NCBI GenBank assembly: GCA_905197955.1
Contig: CAJKAR010000065.1
Coordinates: 1 to 15,259, forward strand
Origin: an uncultured Lentisphaeria bacterium
GTDB lineage: Bacteria > Verrucomicrobiota > Lentisphaeria > Victivallales > UBA1829
Direction of reading: 5' to 3'
Length of the DNA: 15,259 nucleotides
Shown here: piece after piece, positions 1 through 8,490 of the stretch
Position numbering within the stretch: the first letter of the stretch is position 1
Layout of the letters: each line of letters opens with the position of its first letter
Notes under the pieces: generated by a model
Database searches by the model: none
Told to the model about the DNA's origin: nothing
What the model saw: the letters and a program-made list of their open reading frames with translations, nothing else
Made by a program: the position numbers and the translations under genes

Positions 1-5
1 GGCGG

Positions 6-45
6 CCAGCTTATTCAGCTGGACCGAAGCAGGTCACAGACCTGC
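6..45. repeat. Two adjacent short inverted repeats downstream of apbE
   Basis: Two perfect small hairpins lie side by side: CCAGCT (6-11) pairs with AGCTGG (17-22), and GCAGGTC (29-35) pairs with GACCTGC (39-45) around a 3-base loop. They begin 44 bases past the apbE stop codon. They could help end transcription of the xerD-apbE pair, but no T-run follows, so an intrinsic terminator is not demonstrated. A gene running off the left edge cannot be excluded. The rest of 1-88 shows nothing else I can name. Confidence 0.35.
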
Positions 46-88
46 ACCTTAATCATGACTATATCGCAGTTTTTTCCTCAGGCAGTCG

Positions 89-1111
89 TTACTGCATTTG
101 AAAACCTTTTCGACCTTTCGGAATCTGTTCTGTTTTTGTTCCATCTGCAGTAATAAAGAGAGTTCTGGTATCAGGTCCCAGTTGTTTTGCAAAGCGTGCT
201 CCGTTCACGAATAGTGAGGTGGAAAGCGCATCAGAATCAACTCCCCGCGGAGTAATCACAGTGGCGGAAAGGACTCCTTCCACTGGACGACCAGTCACCG
301 GATTGATGATGTGTGTATATTGTTTGCCGTTTATCGTCACATATCGTTCATAATTGCCACTCGTAGCCACACACTCATTCAGGACTTCCACCAATGCACA
401 AATTCCATCCGGATTCTTCGGATCCCGGACGGCTATGGTATAACTGCTCTTCCCCGGAGGCGGCTCCGGAAGACAGCGCATGTTTCCCCCCAAATCAATG
501 ATTCCTGTGCGAACCGATGTGTATTTCAGGACAGCTTCCGCAGCCTTGTCAACCGCCCATCCCTTCGCAATTCCTCCAAGATCAATCGAGAGTCCCGGAA
601 TCTTGAAAAAAACGCTATGATCAGCATCATTGAAGACGATTTTATCAAATCCGCAGAGAGATTTTGCCTGGGCGATTTCTTTCTCATCCGGCAGCGTTCT
701 CCGCTTGCGATGAAATCCCCAGACTTGCATCAATGGACGAATCGTCGGATCAAAAGCTCCATTGGAAAGCTCATGAAATTTTCGCACCTCCTGCAGGATT
801 TCCCATAATGCGGCAGAACAGACAAACGGTTTCTCAGCCGCCGTTGCATTAAGACGGGATAACTCACTTTGCGGATCAAAATAGTTGCAGATGCCAACCA
901 CCTTTTCCATCTCTTCACGAGCCAGACGAAACGCCTGCTCAATCTCCTCCTCGCTGGTGTCTGTAAAATTCAGAGACGCCTGCGTGCTCATGACGGGAAA
1001 AACCACCGCACTCTGATACAGCGTCTTCCCGGGACGATCAAAATAGTGAATTCCAACCGTTATGAGACAGAAAATCGCAATCCACAGCAAAGCAACCAGA
1101 ATCCGTTTCAT
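89..1111 (-). CDS. apbE: ApbE-type FAD:protein FMN transferase, membrane-anchored
   Basis: ApbE enzymes attach FMN from FAD through a phosphoester bond to Ser/Thr of exported flavoproteins (for example NqrB/NqrC or RnfG subunits), with Mg2+. In the 340-residue product, residues 3-22 form one hydrophobic segment, so the enzyme is probably anchored and faces outwards; there is no clear lipobox. Family motifs are visible in order: GAFDPT (about 118-123), DLGGIAKG (177-184), IDLGGN (205-210), ATSGNYERY (249-257), HIINPVTG (267-274) and the metal-binding region DALST (294-298). Length is normal for the family. An ATG at 1117 is also in frame, but GAAAGGAC (1118-1125) touches it and sits 7 bases from the ATG at 1111, which I prefer. 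It lies 44 bases after xerD, probably co-transcribed. No flavoprotein target gene is seen here. Confidence 0.93.
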   Translation of the reverse strand: MKRILVALLWIAIFCLITVGIHYFDRPGKTLYQSAVVFPVMSTQASLNFTDTSEEEIEQAFRLAREEMEKVVGICNYFDPQSELSRLNATAAEKPFVCSAALWEILQEVRKFHELSNGAFDPTIRPLMQVWGFHRKRRTLPDEKEIAQAKSLCGFDKIVFNDADHSVFFKIPGLSIDLGGIAKGWAVDKAAEAVLKYTSVRTGIIDLGGNMRCLPEPPPGKSSYTIAVRDPKNPDGICALVEVLNECVATSGNYERYVTINGKQYTHIINPVTGRPVEGVLSATVITPRGVDSDALSTSLFVNGARFAKQLGPDTRTLFITADGTKTEQIPKGRKGFQMQ

Positions 1112-1161
1112 TTGCATGTCCTTTCTCTCATCAAAAAATGGAATTTCTTACTGTTTCCTGC

Positions 1162-2058
1162 CTATTTTGCCCGCGGATGAAATTTCCTGTGCACTGCAAG
1201 AAGCTGACGCTGATCTACATGTGTGTAAATCTGTGTTGTCGCAATATCCGCATGCCCCAGCATTTCCTGAATCACCCTCAAATCAGCGCCGTTTTCCAGC
1301 AGATGACTGGCAAAGGAGTGCCTCAAAGTGTGCGGATGAATATTCTTGTTGATTCCCGCAAGACGTGCCGCTTCCTTGATAATGGCCCAGATTCGTTCCC
1401 TGTCAAGTACCCGACCCCGATTGGAAATAAACAGCGTGGATTCATCTGGAGATCGCAGAAGATAAGGACGCGACTTTGTCAGATAACGTTTCAATGCCTG
1501 AATTGCAAGATGCCCGATCGGCACAATCCGCTCTTTGGAGCCCTTGCCCAATACCCGAATCACAGCATCGTCAAAATGAATGGAAGATACTTTCAGAGAT
1601 GCTACTTCCGACACACGCAGTCCGCACGCATACATGACTTCCAGAATTGCACGATTCCGAATCGCAAGAGGATCCTTTGCGTTCACTGCGTAAACATTCA
1701 TCATATCCTCCACCTCCTGCGACGAAATGAACTCGGGAAGAATCCGCCATAACTTCGGGGAATCCATCACCGTCGTCACATTTTCCGGAATCAGTTTTTC
1801 CTGGAAAAGATATTTGAAGAATACTTTTATCGCAACCAGCCGTCTTGCCAGGCTCGCAGGTTCCATCCCGGAATCCTTGTGCTCTCCAAGGAATTCTATG
1901 ATGTCATCTCTGGTCACTTCAGAAAAACGGTTTCTGCCGGTCCGCTCCAGATAGGAAATAAAATCGGAAAGATCACTTCTGTAAGCCGTCACGGAATTCT
2001 GACTCAGTCCCCGTTCAATGGCCATATACCCGCAAAAATGTTCAAGAATTCTCTTCAT
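1162..2058 (-). CDS. xerD: Tyrosine recombinase XerD (chromosome dimer resolution)
   Basis: The 298-residue length equals that of typical XerD/XerC. These recombinases act at dif sites with FtsK to resolve chromosome dimers. The N-terminal SAM-like core-binding domain covers about 1-95; the catalytic domain follows. All catalytic residues can be placed: Arg148 (CGLRVSE), Lys172 (GKGSKER), His243 and Arg246 (HTLRHSFASHL), His269 (LGHADI) and nucleophile Tyr278 (IYTHVD). These are almost the same positions as in E. coli XerD. AAGGAG lies 4 bases before the ATG. The gene is first in a minus-strand pair with apbE. Sequence features favour XerD over XerC or a phage integrase (no extra N-terminal domain, no att site or phage genes nearby), but XerC cannot be fully excluded from one copy. 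Confidence 0.92.
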   Translation of the reverse strand: MKRILEHFCGYMAIERGLSQNSVTAYRSDLSDFISYLERTGRNRFSEVTRDDIIEFLGEHKDSGMEPASLARRLVAIKVFFKYLFQEKLIPENVTTVMDSPKLWRILPEFISSQEVEDMMNVYAVNAKDPLAIRNRAILEVMYACGLRVSEVASLKVSSIHFDDAVIRVLGKGSKERIVPIGHLAIQALKRYLTKSRPYLLRSPDESTLFISNRGRVLDRERIWAIIKEAARLAGINKNIHPHTLRHSFASHLLENGADLRVIQEMLGHADIATTQIYTHVDQRQLLAVHRKFHPRAK

Positions 2059-2087
2059 TCATCTCCTTTCCAGCTTTACAAATGGTT

Positions 2088-2116
2088 AATATGACATGGC
2101 TTCCGCTTTTCGTCAA
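2088..2116 (-). promoter_or_regulatory. Candidate sigma-70 promoter for xerD-apbE
   Basis: On the minus strand TTGACG (2111-2116) is separated by 17 bases from CATATT (2088-2093), followed by a leader of roughly 20 bases to the xerD ATG. The -35 box matches consensus at 5 of 6 positions and the -10 box at 4 of 6. Position and spacing are good; the weak -10 box limits confidence. Confidence 0.45.
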
Positions 2117-2277
2117 TTCCCGGAAAGGATTTTTTCAGAAAAACTCGCTTTCTCCAATTCCGGATCCGCTTGTTTCATCGAACCACTGTACATACCGTAT
2201 ACGCTCTTTCCTTTCCGGAAGGTATTCGGAGACGTTTCCGCGGATCTTCTTTTTTGACGGAGATTCCGATTTCAAAC

Positions 2278-2306
2278 TTTAAATCCCTCTTCCCATGGAT
2301 TATATT
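2278..2306 (+). promoter_or_regulatory. Candidate promoter for the lipoprotein-like / radical SAM pair
   Basis: TTTAAA (2278-2283, 4 of 6) and TATATT (2301-2306, 5 of 6) are 17 bases apart, about 45 bases before the ATG at 2352. An alternative -35 box TTGACG lies at 2254-2259. The rest of the divergent gap 2059-2351 holds no gene I can support; it is a two-way promoter region. Confidence 0.4.
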
Positions 2307-2351
2307 ATCAGGAACCTATTCAACCGGAACTGACAATCGGGAAATACAACC

Positions 2352-3266
2352 ATGAAATTTGCAAGCATCGGAATAAAACTTCTGCTCTTTTCCATTTCTG
2401 CTCTGTATCTTCTTTTCTGCTCCGCATGCGGGATCGATTACCGTCTCAACGCCGTGGAGAGAGCTCGTGAGTATGCATTGAAACATACGAAGGATCTTTC
2501 CGAAACTGACAGAAATTTTATTCGCTACAATGATCCTGCAATCATGTCGGATCTGATCTTCACAGGCAATGTCCCGGATAAGGAAAAACTTGGCACAGGC
2601 CCCAATCGCTTCGACTCCTATGAAGTTCAGCACAATCCGAATTATGATTACATGCATACCGCATTCGTATGGAAACTGCCCAAAGCCGGATTCTCCGTTC
2701 TTGTCGACGGGGCCGGTGAGCGCGATCTGCGCGGCTGGGATCCGGACTGCGTTATCTATAAAAAGTTCATTCCTGAAAACACCGCTCTTTCCGCTGCGCA
2801 CATCCGTGCGGTGACGTTCCTGGTGAATTTCTTCCCCGATCTGGATTTTGCCGATATCAACCGCGCCCGTTTCAGTGAACCGCAGGTTCTTCCCACCAGT
2901 TTTCTGCTCGAAAATCCCGCAGAACAGACTCGGGAAAAACAGATGGAAAAATGGATGGATTATATCCGGACAGGAACTGGAATCGAGAAAAAACCGGTGC
3001 AGATTTCCCTGATATGGACCAGTCCTGTCAATGGAAACAAAATCATTGTATGCGGAACCGCGCCCGGAGAAAATCTTATCGGCTGGTCCCCGAAAAAAGC
3101 ACTCCTCCTCAAACCAGATGAACTGGATGCCGCCACTGTGAAAAAACGCAAGGTCGAAATCAAAGACCCGAAAAACGAAAAGGGCGAGCAGATCATCACT
3201 CCGGAAGTGAATCCGCATAAAACAATCGAAATGAAAGTGCCGAACCGTCCGAAACTCAGAGGCTGA
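2352..3266 (+). CDS. Exported protein of unknown function, possible lipoprotein
   Basis: I do not recognise this 304-residue protein. Residues 1-26 form a signal peptide: Lys9 near the start, a long hydrophobic run, then Cys-Ser-Ala-Cys at 23-26. Cys26 could be lipidated, but Cys at the -3 position is atypical for a lipobox, so lipidation is uncertain. The mature part is mixed alpha/beta-like, with aromatic-rich stretches (about 84-110 and 112-140), a putative helix at 187-205, and a Lys/Glu/Pro-rich tail (about 262-304) that looks disordered. The Shine-Dalgarno site is weak (GGGAAA about 8 bases before ATG). It is 78 bases ahead of a radical SAM gene on the same strand with no terminator seen between, so the two may share a transcript. 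No enzymatic motif can be claimed. Confidence 0.75.
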   Translation: MKFASIGIKLLLFSISALYLLFCSACGIDYRLNAVERAREYALKHTKDLSETDRNFIRYNDPAIMSDLIFTGNVPDKEKLGTGPNRFDSYEVQHNPNYDYMHTAFVWKLPKAGFSVLVDGAGERDLRGWDPDCVIYKKFIPENTALSAAHIRAVTFLVNFFPDLDFADINRARFSEPQVLPTSFLLENPAEQTREKQMEKWMDYIRTGTGIEKKPVQISLIWTSPVNGNKIIVCGTAPGENLIGWSPKKALLLKPDELDAATVKKRKVEIKDPKNEKGEQIITPEVNPHKTIEMKVPNRPKLRG

Positions 3267-3344
3267 ACCTGTCGGGAAACGGCTTCCGGCCGAAGAACCG
3301 GGAGTCTGTTTTCACAGTTCCTGCCGGACACAGAGGGGTTCATC

Positions 3345-4184
3345 ATGGCAAAACGATTCAAAACGGCATACATCGAACTGACCAACGTATGCAACAAACA
3401 CTGTTCCTTCTGCAAAGGCACAACACGTTCCCCGGAATTCATGGATCCGGAACTCTTTGCAAAAGCCGCAGAAGAGAGCGCGCCGATCGCGGAAAAGGCA
3501 TGTCTGCATATTCTCGGAGAAGCTCTGCTTCATCCGAACTTGAAAACGATCGTGGAAACGGCGCAGCGCGTCTCTCTTCCACTCGTGCTGACGACCAATG
3601 GGACTCTGTTTTCCTCCTCCAATGCGGAACTGCTGCTGACACATCCGTTCCGGCAGCTGAATGTCTCGCTTCACTCCGGAGTATCCGCCGCAGAACTGGA
3701 ACAGATTCTCGCCTTTTCGGAAAAAGCGCAAAGGAGCAATCCGGAAATGTACCTGAATCTCCGGCTGTGGGATGTCTGTTCCCGGAATCCGGAGTATTTA
3801 CAGGCGATTGCCAGCCGCTTCGGAACAGGTCTCACGCCATCGGACTGCACTGAAAAACGCTTTGTCTCTCTCGGTCCCCGTTTCCGCCTTCATTTTGATC
3901 AGTCATTCCACTGGCCGAACCTCTCGGATCCGATCCGGCCGGCAGAGGGATTCTGTCGCGGAGGAATCGATCAATTTGGCATTCTCTGCAACGGCGATGT
4001 CACCGCATGCTGTCTTGATGCGGATGGAGTGATGAACTTCGGCAACATTCAGAATCAATCCCTGAACTCGATTTTATTTTCACGCAGATTCGAACAGATG
4101 CGCAACGCATTTCATCGCGGGATTGTCACCGAAGAGTTATGCCGTCACTGCACTTACCGGGATCGCTTCCGGCAGAATGCGTGA
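3345..4184 (+). CDS. Radical SAM protein with SPASM-like C-terminal cysteines
   Basis: The 279-residue protein has the radical SAM signature CNKHCSFC (Cys16, Cys20, Cys23), which binds the [4Fe-4S] cluster that cleaves S-adenosylmethionine. ILGEALLHP (56-64) corresponds to the 'GGEPLL' SAM-binding motif and LTTNGT (82-87) to a core strand. The C-terminal part contains Cys204, Cys215, Cys222, Cys223, Cys266 and Cys269 in the pattern of a short SPASM/twitch domain that binds an auxiliary cluster. SPASM proteins often modify peptides or mature enzymes such as sulfatases; no substrate can be assigned. GAGGGG (3333-3338) is 6 bases from the ATG. The upstream neighbour is the lipoprotein-like gene. 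No small precursor peptide gene was found beside it. Confidence 0.88.
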   Translation: MAKRFKTAYIELTNVCNKHCSFCKGTTRSPEFMDPELFAKAAEESAPIAEKACLHILGEALLHPNLKTIVETAQRVSLPLVLTTNGTLFSSSNAELLLTHPFRQLNVSLHSGVSAAELEQILAFSEKAQRSNPEMYLNLRLWDVCSRNPEYLQAIASRFGTGLTPSDCTEKRFVSLGPRFRLHFDQSFHWPNLSDPIRPAEGFCRGGIDQFGILCNGDVTACCLDADGVMNFGNIQNQSLNSILFSRRFEQMRNAFHRGIVTEELCRHCTYRDRFRQNA

Positions 4185-4227
4185 CGGCATATTTCAGCAA
4201 TGAAAGAGTGTTTCTGTTTCGGATTCG

Positions 4228-7200
4228 TTATTCCGTCAGCAGCAAATCTCCGTATTTTGAAGGATCCTTTCCATTGATTCCATCAAAGAAGAGGAGCGAG
4301 GTTCGTTTCCCGGAAAACGGAACGGACGCAAGATCCTTATCGTTCACGACCAGAGAAAAACTCAGTCGTTTCCCTGCAGAAGCCTTTGTTTTCAGCGCAC
4401 TCCAGGGGATGGCAATCTGATAGACGGCATTTCCGCGCACGCCCAGCTTGCGAATGATTCCCCGCCATCCGGCGACCTCTCCGGAAGGAGCGGGAAAACG
4501 TCTGGAGAGGACAAACTCTTTTTCTCCGTCCGGCAGAAACATTTCATATTCATATTTCGCTGCGGAATTGTTCAGCAGTCCTTCCGGCTGAAGAGCAAAT
4601 TCAATGGAATCCCCCATAAAGCCGTTGTTCCGGCCTTTCTGAGGAAGGAAGACATCATCTCTGGTCTCCACTCCCAGATAGAGGGCATTCGCATCCCACA
4701 TGAGGCGGAAATCGGCCTGAAGATCTTCCGGGCCGTGATATTTTTCCTCACCGGCGCCCTCCTCGGCTCTCTCCTCCGGGCGGAGCCCGATCCGGACGAC
4801 TCCTGCCCGTTCCCACCCCTTCCAGCTTCCATCCAGAGCGGGAGGAACAGAGGCTTTTACAGCACAGAGCGGTAAAAAGGTTCCGGTTCCCGTATACACA
4901 CTTCCGTCTTTTCCGGTAAAAACTGCTTTCCATGTGTTCCGGCGAGTCATCTCCACCGTGCGGGGAAGTGGAAAATGGAACATCCGACTTCCGGATTTTC
5001 CAATCTCCACCGGAATTTCGTGTCCGGCAGCCTGCAATTTTCCGGAGAGCACCTCACCGGAATTGTTCTGAATAAGCACTCCGAGTTCCGGCTTCTCAAT
5101 GCGTCTGGTTCCGTTGAATACGGAGATCCGGATGCGGTCACTAATTCTGACGGCGCCCCCGCCCGAAAGAAAAACGGGACGGCCATCCAGTTCCAGAGCA
5201 ACGATTCCCTTTACCGCTTTTTTCCGGACACTGTTCCCCATGATATCGGTCAGGATCAGAGAACCGGACGGCACCTCCAGATTCAGCGAACGCTTTCCGG
5301 CATCCGTCCAGCAGATAAAGGCCGGACCATCCGAACGCTTCCACTCAAACAGATTGATTCCTCCCACGGACCGGTCCCCGGTGAAACGAGCATCCGCCAG
5401 AAAATCCGCCATGACGGCATGGGCGACAAACTGGGGGCGGGGCTGAAGATCCGGCGTCATCATCATGATATCCTGCTTGGTCGAGGGAGCAAATCCCCAC
5501 ATGGTAACGCTTTTCAGACGTGGTCCCAGTCTGCCGATCATGGAGATCCAGGTCTGCACCATCCGTTCCGCGCCCAGAATTTCTCCATACCGCCGGGCAC
5601 TTCCTTCGAAGGGAGAGCGCTGATTTGCCTGTTCTTCGCTCCAGATCGTTTTTTTCGTATCGCCATGCGCATCGAATACGGCAAGCATGTTCCGCCCGAC
5701 CATGAGCTGCCCCATGTAGGCGTTGAAAAAGGCGCCGTCGAACTTCCCGTTTCCGGGCGACTTGTAAAGACGTTTCACCGTATCTGCCTCAAAATCCGTG
5801 GCGATGTTGCCAATGCAGACAAGCGAATCCGGAGCCACGGATTTGATGCCGTCGTAAACGCACGCCATAATCGTATCGTATTCGAAATCGGTCAGTCGGC
5901 TCTTTCCGCCGCCGCGATACGGAGATTTGCTGTTCGACTGTTCAATTCCGTGATTGCCGAATGCGCAGACACGTCCGCCGAAAATGCGTCCATAGTTCTG
6001 TCCGATCTGGAAATTCGCCTTTTTATCCACCTGCCGCGGAGGATCTCCTTTCGGCCAGATGCCATTGATGTTCAAAATGTTTTCCATCCCGAACTTCCGG
6101 TTGTAATCGACCATTTTGCGGAACATTGCCGTTTCCTGTTCAAACACCTTCGGGTCAACCGCCTTGTCCGAAACATAGCAGCGAACCCAGACTTTTCCGA
6201 AGCCCGCAATCCGGGCGCAGGTCATCAGTTCGTCCAGGAACGGATTGTTCTCCACGGAGGACTCAAACGCAAAGGTCGTCACAGAGAACGGATTCTCCAC
6301 CGTGCGAGTCCGATTCAGCGGCGGCAGCACCGCATAGCGCCCGGAGAAGCGGCCGACTTCCGCATTCCCCTCCATCACGGTGCAGTCAAGATAAAATGCG
6401 CCATTTGCACCGGTCGCGGGAAATTCAAGTTCCACCGTTTTCAAGGAGCTGCCGGAAACGGAGAATTCCGGTGAGACAATCTTAGGCGAAGCTCCGCCGA
6501 ACGCATCATAACGAACGGTTTCGATTCGGAGTTTCCGATCCTCTCCCAGCAGGTTCCAGAGCAGGAAATTCAATTTGACCGGCTTGCGGGATGCATCACG
6601 ATACAAATTACCCGGCACGTTCCGTCCCACGTTCCCGATCACGGACTGGTACGCCGGAGCTTCGGTCGGAGACGGCAGATACGGCGGTTTGATCTTATCA
6701 TGCGCTTCCCGGAACCATTGCCAGTAGAGTTCCGGATTGTGTACCACGTTTGGAATTTTTTTCGTCCCTGCGGGAGATTCCCAAACAGCGAGATTATCCG
6801 CATACATCATCCCCCATCCGCCGTACTGGGCATTGAGTTCCTGCCCGAAACGGAGACGCATGGAAACCGCACCGTCGGGAGCAATGGAAGGAACGGTTGC
6901 CCAGTAACTCCAGACCCCCGCTTCCGCCTCCATCGCCGCACGGATATGATTGACGGCATTGACTTTTCGTCCGTTCCGGTCATAATACTCAATATGGAGA
7001 GGCCCGAACCAGGCCCCCGTAATGCGCGCACCCGGCTTGATCCATCCTCCGGCGAGATAGGCTTTCCCCGGTTCGCAGGGCATCGGATCGGAGAGCCAGA
7101 AGCCCGAAACCGGATTCCTTCCGTACCACTGATTTTTCGGACTGAGCGGAGGATCAATGGAAAGGTTCAGAAGGGAATGATTGCCCGCATATTTTTCATC

Positions 7201-8478
7201 GCCGCTCCAGATGCCGCGGCCGCGGCCGATGCTGAATTCGGGTCGTCCATTGTCGTAGAGGCGCCGGAGTTCTTCCGCAGTCCAGTCTTTTTCCGACTTG
7301 CCGTGATAGGTCCAATGCGCGACCTTCCCCTGCGTCCCCTGTTCCGCATCGCCGTTGCGGAGCAGATTCTTTGCATAAACCACATTCCTGGAAGGACGCG
7401 GATCCCGTTTGATCCGAACCGCGGTCTTTTCTTCCGCCGGACGGATCTGCAGTTCCAGATCATCGAAGTACGCAGTTCCAGTGCAATACTGAAGTCCGGC
7501 GGTCAACCGGGCAAAAAAGGCGTTTTGCGGAGGGCGCACGAATGAGGTGGCAATCCGTTTCCAGTCGGAATTGGCCGAAACCGCTTCGGAAGTCACAGCG
7601 GAACCGACCTCATTGCCGGATTTGTCCAGAAAGCGGATCTGAAGAGCCCCTCCGCCGATGAAGCCGTTCGGATTGAGCTTTCCACCTTTTGCCATTCCGG
7701 AGAAGCTGTACTGCCGATCCCCTCGAACCGGGACAACCGTACTCCATCCGGACAGTTTTCCATCGGGAGCATCCGAAACGGAAACTGCTTTTTTCCCGCT
7801 CCGCACCGGGGCATTCACCCAGGCGCACGAAGCGGAGCCGAAGGGTTCCCATTTTTCCGGACGATCCTTTCCGTCTTCAAATCCGCCGTTTGCGAGGGTC
7901 TCATCCGCGGGAAGAAGGCTGACGTTGTCAATCCAGATCCGGACCGGGTTTCCCGCATATTTATTCACCAGCTGGAAGCGGACCTGTCCTGTCAGACGTC
8001 CGGGGAGATCCGGAATCGGGATCCGTTTTTTCTGAAGGGTCCAGTCCGGAGAATCGATGTTTGTCATGATCCGGGCCGCCGTCTGGAATTTTCCATCCCT
8101 GTCGATAAAAAAATCCATAATCAGAGCCGCATACTGTTTCCGGTCCAGACTTTCCCCTTTCAGCCCTTCCGCACGGAAGGAGAAACGAAGCTCATACGAC
8201 TTCCCGCGGATAACAGGAAGCCTGGGACTGGCCACAAGAGCATAGACATCGGAAGCCTCCTTGTCCCCCTCCATCAGCAGAACTCTGTTTCCGTTCAGAG
8301 TCACAATAGAACATCTGCTGTTTTTCTGACGGAGGAAGGAGCCGTCCGCCGGAATCTTTCCATCCTGCCACTGCTCCGCGAAACGCTCTCCGCGCTCGAA
8401 TCCGGGATTCGGAACCATTTCGGCAAAAAGAGCCGATGTGGTGAGTGTGAGAAATAAAAGAAGTGCTGTCTGTTTCAT
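4228..8478 (-). CDS. Very large secreted glycoside-hydrolase-like protein with several carbohydrate-binding-type modules
   Basis: The 1416-residue product starts with a signal peptide (1-19, cleavage near ALFA). Three jelly-roll modules of CBM4/9 type follow, each opening with the same kind of motif: NPGFERG (about 24-30), NGGFEDG (197-203) and NGDAEQG (375-381). A linker domain (about 600-720) leads to a barrel-like centre (about 729-1035) with strands such as VWVRCYV, ILNINGIW, DGAFFNAYM and TIWSEEQ. A beta-rich region (1036-1205) and a C-terminal CBM9-like domain (about 1211-1416: PALDGSW, GDSIEFAL, IAIPWSAL) complete it. The centre resembles clan-A glycoside hydrolases such as GH39; Glu846 (GNHGIEQ) and Glu948/Glu949 are possible acid/base and nucleophile, unproven. 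It is last in an operon, 12 bases after the pseudopilin gene, with GGTGG before ATG. Substrate is unknown. It could be mainly a binding protein. Confidence 0.8.
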   Translation of the reverse strand: MKQTALLLFLTLTTSALFAEMVPNPGFERGERFAEQWQDGKIPADGSFLRQKNSRCSIVTLNGNRVLLMEGDKEASDVYALVASPRLPVIRGKSYELRFSFRAEGLKGESLDRKQYAALIMDFFIDRDGKFQTAARIMTNIDSPDWTLQKKRIPIPDLPGRLTGQVRFQLVNKYAGNPVRIWIDNVSLLPADETLANGGFEDGKDRPEKWEPFGSASCAWVNAPVRSGKKAVSVSDAPDGKLSGWSTVVPVRGDRQYSFSGMAKGGKLNPNGFIGGGALQIRFLDKSGNEVGSAVTSEAVSANSDWKRIATSFVRPPQNAFFARLTAGLQYCTGTAYFDDLELQIRPAEEKTAVRIKRDPRPSRNVVYAKNLLRNGDAEQGTQGKVAHWTYHGKSEKDWTAEELRRLYDNGRPEFSIGRGRGIWSGDEKYAGNHSLLNLSIDPPLSPKNQWYGRNPVSGFWLSDPMPCEPGKAYLAGGWIKPGARITGAWFGPLHIEYYDRNGRKVNAVNHIRAAMEAEAGVWSYWATVPSIAPDGAVSMRLRFGQELNAQYGGWGMMYADNLAVWESPAGTKKIPNVVHNPELYWQWFREAHDKIKPPYLPSPTEAPAYQSVIGNVGRNVPGNLYRDASRKPVKLNFLLWNLLGEDRKLRIETVRYDAFGGASPKIVSPEFSVSGSSLKTVELEFPATGANGAFYLDCTVMEGNAEVGRFSGRYAVLPPLNRTRTVENPFSVTTFAFESSVENNPFLDELMTCARIAGFGKVWVRCYVSDKAVDPKVFEQETAMFRKMVDYNRKFGMENILNINGIWPKGDPPRQVDKKANFQIGQNYGRIFGGRVCAFGNHGIEQSNSKSPYRGGGKSRLTDFEYDTIMACVYDGIKSVAPDSLVCIGNIATDFEADTVKRLYKSPGNGKFDGAFFNAYMGQLMVGRNMLAVFDAHGDTKKTIWSEEQANQRSPFEGSARRYGEILGAERMVQTWISMIGRLGPRLKSVTMWGFAPSTKQDIMMMTPDLQPRPQFVAHAVMADFLADARFTGDRSVGGINLFEWKRSDGPAFICWTDAGKRSLNLEVPSGSLILTDIMGNSVRKKAVKGIVALELDGRPVFLSGGGAVRISDRIRISVFNGTRRIEKPELGVLIQNNSGEVLSGKLQAAGHEIPVEIGKSGSRMFHFPLPRTVEMTRRNTWKAVFTGKDGSVYTGTGTFLPLCAVKASVPPALDGSWKGWERAGVVRIGLRPEERAEEGAGEEKYHGPEDLQADFRLMWDANALYLGVETRDDVFLPQKGRNNGFMGDSIEFALQPEGLLNNSAAKYEYEMFLPDGEKEFVLSRRFPAPSGEVAGWRGIIRKLGVRGNAVYQIAIPWSALKTKASAGKRLSFSLVVNDKDLASVPFSGKRTSLLFFDGINGKDPSKYGDLLLTE

Positions 8479-8490
8479 ATTTCCACCATT

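Noticed and set aside
9..45. tRNA-like arms (GCTT...AAGC followed by GCAGG-loop-CCTGC) at the left edge
   Set aside because: The loop lacks a T at the position before the anticodon and no TΨC arm (GTTCGA-like) follows, so it is treated as plain hairpins.
1162..2058. Phage or integron integrase as identity of the tyrosine recombinase
   Set aside because: Length and catalytic positions match housekeeping XerD, and no attachment site, cassette or phage gene is near it.
3267..3344. A possible small precursor peptide gene before the radical SAM gene
   Set aside because: The 78-base gap holds no open frame with a start codon and ribosome site of useful length.
4185..4227. Terminator between the convergent radical SAM and 1416-aa genes
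   Set aside because: TGACGG and CCGTCA could pair, but only over a loop of about 45 bases and with no T-run.
4975..6474. A 499-codon open frame on the plus strand inside the 1416-aa gene
   Set aside because: It is antisense to a well-supported gene with signal peptide and domains; its product is Arg/His/Pro-rich, without any recognisable domain, as expected for a frame shadow in GC-rich codons.
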